Source of the DNA: Roseburia sp.
Lineage (GTDB): Bacteria; Bacillota; Clostridia; Lachnospirales; Lachnospiraceae
NCBI GenBank assembly: GCA_030844625.1
Contig: JAUUNJ010000074.1
Location: 1 to 9,503 of the forward strand
Direction of reading: 5' to 3'
DNA length: 9,503 nucleotides
Below, one piece after another: positions 8,080 to 9,503 of this stretch; the first letter of the stretch is position 1; each line of letters starts with the position of its first letter. The notes beneath the pieces were generated by a model that worked only from the letters and a program-made list of their open reading frames with translations, searched no databases and was not told the origin of the DNA. Position numbers and translations under genes: made by a program.

Positions 8080-8282
8080 TTTTTCACTATTACCGTAGTA
8101 CCGTTATACTCAAAACTATCATCCGGATAAAGTTTTTTGCCTCTTCTGGTATCTATTTCTCCGTTGACCTTTACCTGTCCATCCTGTACTACAATTTTTG
8201 CTTCTACTCCTGAATCAACAAGTGCTGCAAGTTTTAATGCCTGTCCAAGTTTTATAAATTCATCTTTTATAAATATTTCCAT
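8076..8282 (-). CDS. yaaA: S4-domain RNA-binding protein, YaaA/RlbA type
   Basis: Small protein of 68 residues made up almost entirely of one S4 RNA-binding fold. The visible S4 pattern is FIKLGQALKLAALVDSG (9-25), then VQDGQVKVNGEIDTRRGKKL (32-51), where the VNGE turn and following basic RRGKK are the RNA-facing parts in this family. The B. subtilis homologue lies in the same place between dnaN and recF; roles in ribosome assembly or RNA binding have been suggested for the family, but no precise job can be read here. Upstream of the ATG at 8282 are GGAA and TGGA at short spacing, a modest ribosome binding site. It shares an ATGA overlap with recF and probably sets recF translation. Confidence 0.92.
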   Translation of the reverse strand: MEIFIKDEFIKLGQALKLAALVDSGVEAKIVVQDGQVKVNGEIDTRRGKKLYPDDSFEYNGTTVIVKK

Positions 8283-8323
8283 TTTATTCCATTCCTATAC
8301 ATATTTTAGTGAAGGTTGAACTA

Positions 8324-8338
8324 TTTTTAATTTAAAAA
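8324..8338. repeat. AT-only palindrome in the dnaN-yaaA gap
   Basis: TTTTTAA and TTAAAAA flank a single central T, giving perfect 7-base arms. It sits in the 88-base gap between dnaN and yaaA. The arms contain no G or C and there is almost no loop, so it is a poor RNA hairpin. It may be a chance effect of base composition or a weak protein site. I see no convincing promoter in this gap, which suggests that yaaA and recF are read through from dnaN. Confidence 0.3.
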
Positions 8339-8370
8339 TTCTTGGTTGTTCATTATCGGTTCTTTACTGA

Positions 8371-9471
8371 TTATTGTACAACCGGTAATACAATATAAAT
8401 ATAACTGTTTTCTTCATCCCTTATAAAACAAGGTGCCTTTGGATTCGTAAAGTAAATACTTACCTCTTCCTGATCCAGAACCCTTAATATATCAATAAGG
8501 AATTTTGGATTAAAGCTAATCATCATATCTGTTCCCTCTTTCGAAATAGGAATGCTTTCATCCATGGAACCAATAAATGTATTAATGGATAACTCAAGTT
8601 CTGTATCCTTTATTGTTAAAAATACAGGTTTCTTATCTCCCTCCTTTATAAGAAGAGTTGCCCTGTCGATACAATCAGCCATTTCTTTTTTATTGATAGC
8701 AATCTTTGTCTTATAATCGTTACTGATCATTTTATCTGTATCAAAATAATTGGAAGCCTCTATTAATCTTGAAACCACAATTGTCTCATCAAATTCAAAT
8801 AAAATATGATTATTTGTAAAATAAATATTTACATCATCATCTACTCCTCCGTTTAATATTTTACTTATTTCATTGAGAGATTTACCGGGAACAAGAACTT
8901 TAAAATTTCCATATTCCTCTTTTAATTCAATATTTCTTATTGCAATACGGAATTTGTCAAGAGCTACTACTTTTAATTTATTGCCATTAACTTCAAATAA
9001 CTCACCGGTGAGCAGCTTATTTTTTTCTGCATCATTAATTGCAAAAATAGTTTGTCTGATTAATTCCTTTAAAGAAAACTGTGAAATTGTAATTTTATTA
9101 TTTTTCTCAATAACAGGAAGATATGAAAAATCTTCGGCTGATTTAATCAAAATATTAAATTTGGCATTTTCACATGTAATATTTGCTTTTGTCTCATCAT
9201 TTACTTCTATTACAACATCGTTATCAGGAAGTTTTCGGACAATTTCTGAGAAAATTTTTGCGTCAATTGCAATACTTCCAGCTTCGATAATTTCTCCTTC
9301 CACTTTTGTCTCTATTCCCAATTCCATGTCATTGGCGGTAAATTTAATTACACCCTCCGTAGCATCAATCAGAATACATTCCAGAATAGACATTGTAGTT
9401 TTAGAAGATACAGCTTTCATTACAATATTAATACCGGCAACTAAATCTGACTTTTTACAAACTAATTTCAT
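8371..9471 (-). CDS. dnaN: DNA polymerase III beta subunit (sliding clamp)
   Basis: Ring-shaped homodimer that encircles DNA and tethers the replicative polymerase and other partners such as MutS, DnaE/PolC and ligase through their clamp-binding motifs. It has 366 residues, the usual length, forming three similar clamp domains of about 120 residues each (about 1-125, 126-247 and 248-366). The N-terminal block around SSKTTMSILECILI (22-35), the FTANDMELGIE stretch (44-54) and the C-terminal YIYIVLPVVQ end are typical of the family; the LP near the end belongs to the partner-binding pocket region. The ATG at 9471 has AAAGGAG at 9479-9485 with a 7-base spacer. dnaA is expected just upstream, outside the window. 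The gene is complete. Confidence 0.97.
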   Translation of the reverse strand: MKLVCKKSDLVAGINIVMKAVSSKTTMSILECILIDATEGVIKFTANDMELGIETKVEGEIIEAGSIAIDAKIFSEIVRKLPDNDVVIEVNDETKANITCENAKFNILIKSAEDFSYLPVIEKNNKITISQFSLKELIRQTIFAINDAEKNKLLTGELFEVNGNKLKVVALDKFRIAIRNIELKEEYGNFKVLVPGKSLNEISKILNGGVDDDVNIYFTNNHILFEFDETIVVSRLIEASNYFDTDKMISNDYKTKIAINKKEMADCIDRATLLIKEGDKKPVFLTIKDTELELSINTFIGSMDESIPISKEGTDMMISFNPKFLIDILRVLDQEEVSIYFTNPKAPCFIRDEENSYIYIVLPVVQ

Positions 9472-9478
9472 GATAAAT

Positions 9479-9485
9479 CTCCTTT
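9479..9485 (-). promoter_or_regulatory. Ribosome binding site of dnaN
   Basis: AAAGGAG on the minus strand, 7 bases before the dnaN ATG. It fixes the start and shows that the gene is complete at its 5' end even though it lies 32 bases from the window edge. The promoter must lie outside the window or within the dnaA-dnaN gap. Confidence 0.8.
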
Positions 9486-9503
9486 GTCATTGTTGTTTTG
9501 ATA

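Noticed and set aside
9472..9503. Possible oriC or DnaA boxes at the right edge or elsewhere in the window
   Set aside because: I found no convincing TTATCCACA-type cluster. The origin is expected further right, outside the window.

Overview
The window is an ordinary chromosomal stretch from a low-GC Firmicute. It reads as a clostridial genome, most probably Lachnospiraceae; that placement rests on protein style (for example the GyrA active-site neighbourhood) and gene order, not on a database search. Every protein-coding gene I can support lies on the minus strand, so transcription runs from right to left. The order dnaN - yaaA/rlbA (S4 domain) - recF - gyrB - gyrA is the classic origin-proximal cluster of Firmicutes. 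dnaA and oriC would be expected just beyond the right edge (above 9503), and these genes would then be read in the direction of fork movement.

Right part (9471 to 2445): dnaN encodes the sliding clamp. After a short AT-rich gap come yaaA and recF, joined by a 4-base ATGA overlap. A 69-base gap with inverted repeats separates recF from gyrB. gyrB and gyrA are 13 bases apart, and the gyrB stop codon sits inside the gyrA Shine-Dalgarno sequence; gyrA starts with GTG. A clear intrinsic terminator at 2416-2439 closes the gyrA transcript. All of these products serve replication, fork repair or supercoiling.

Left part (2340 to 57): a separate metabolic group follows. It holds the two subunits of an oxygen-sensitive class I [4Fe-4S] fumarate hydratase (alpha, then beta after a 156-base gap), followed by a PlsC-type 1-acylglycerol-3-phosphate acyltransferase that overlaps the beta-subunit gene by 11 bases and uses a ribosome binding site inside it. 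The 156-base gap holds two identical palindromes, CAATATATTG, centred 30 bases apart; the one nearer fumB overlaps the -35 region of a possible promoter. The left edge has a long AT-rich hairpin just after the acyltransferase stop.

I see no mobile element, CRISPR array, RNA gene, phage gene, toxin system or defence system here. The more interesting points are small: the fum gap palindromes, glycine at the GyrA position equivalent to E. coli Asp87, a second perfect GyrA-box copy, alternative hairpins before gyrB, and the terminal hairpin. I do not claim a novel system.
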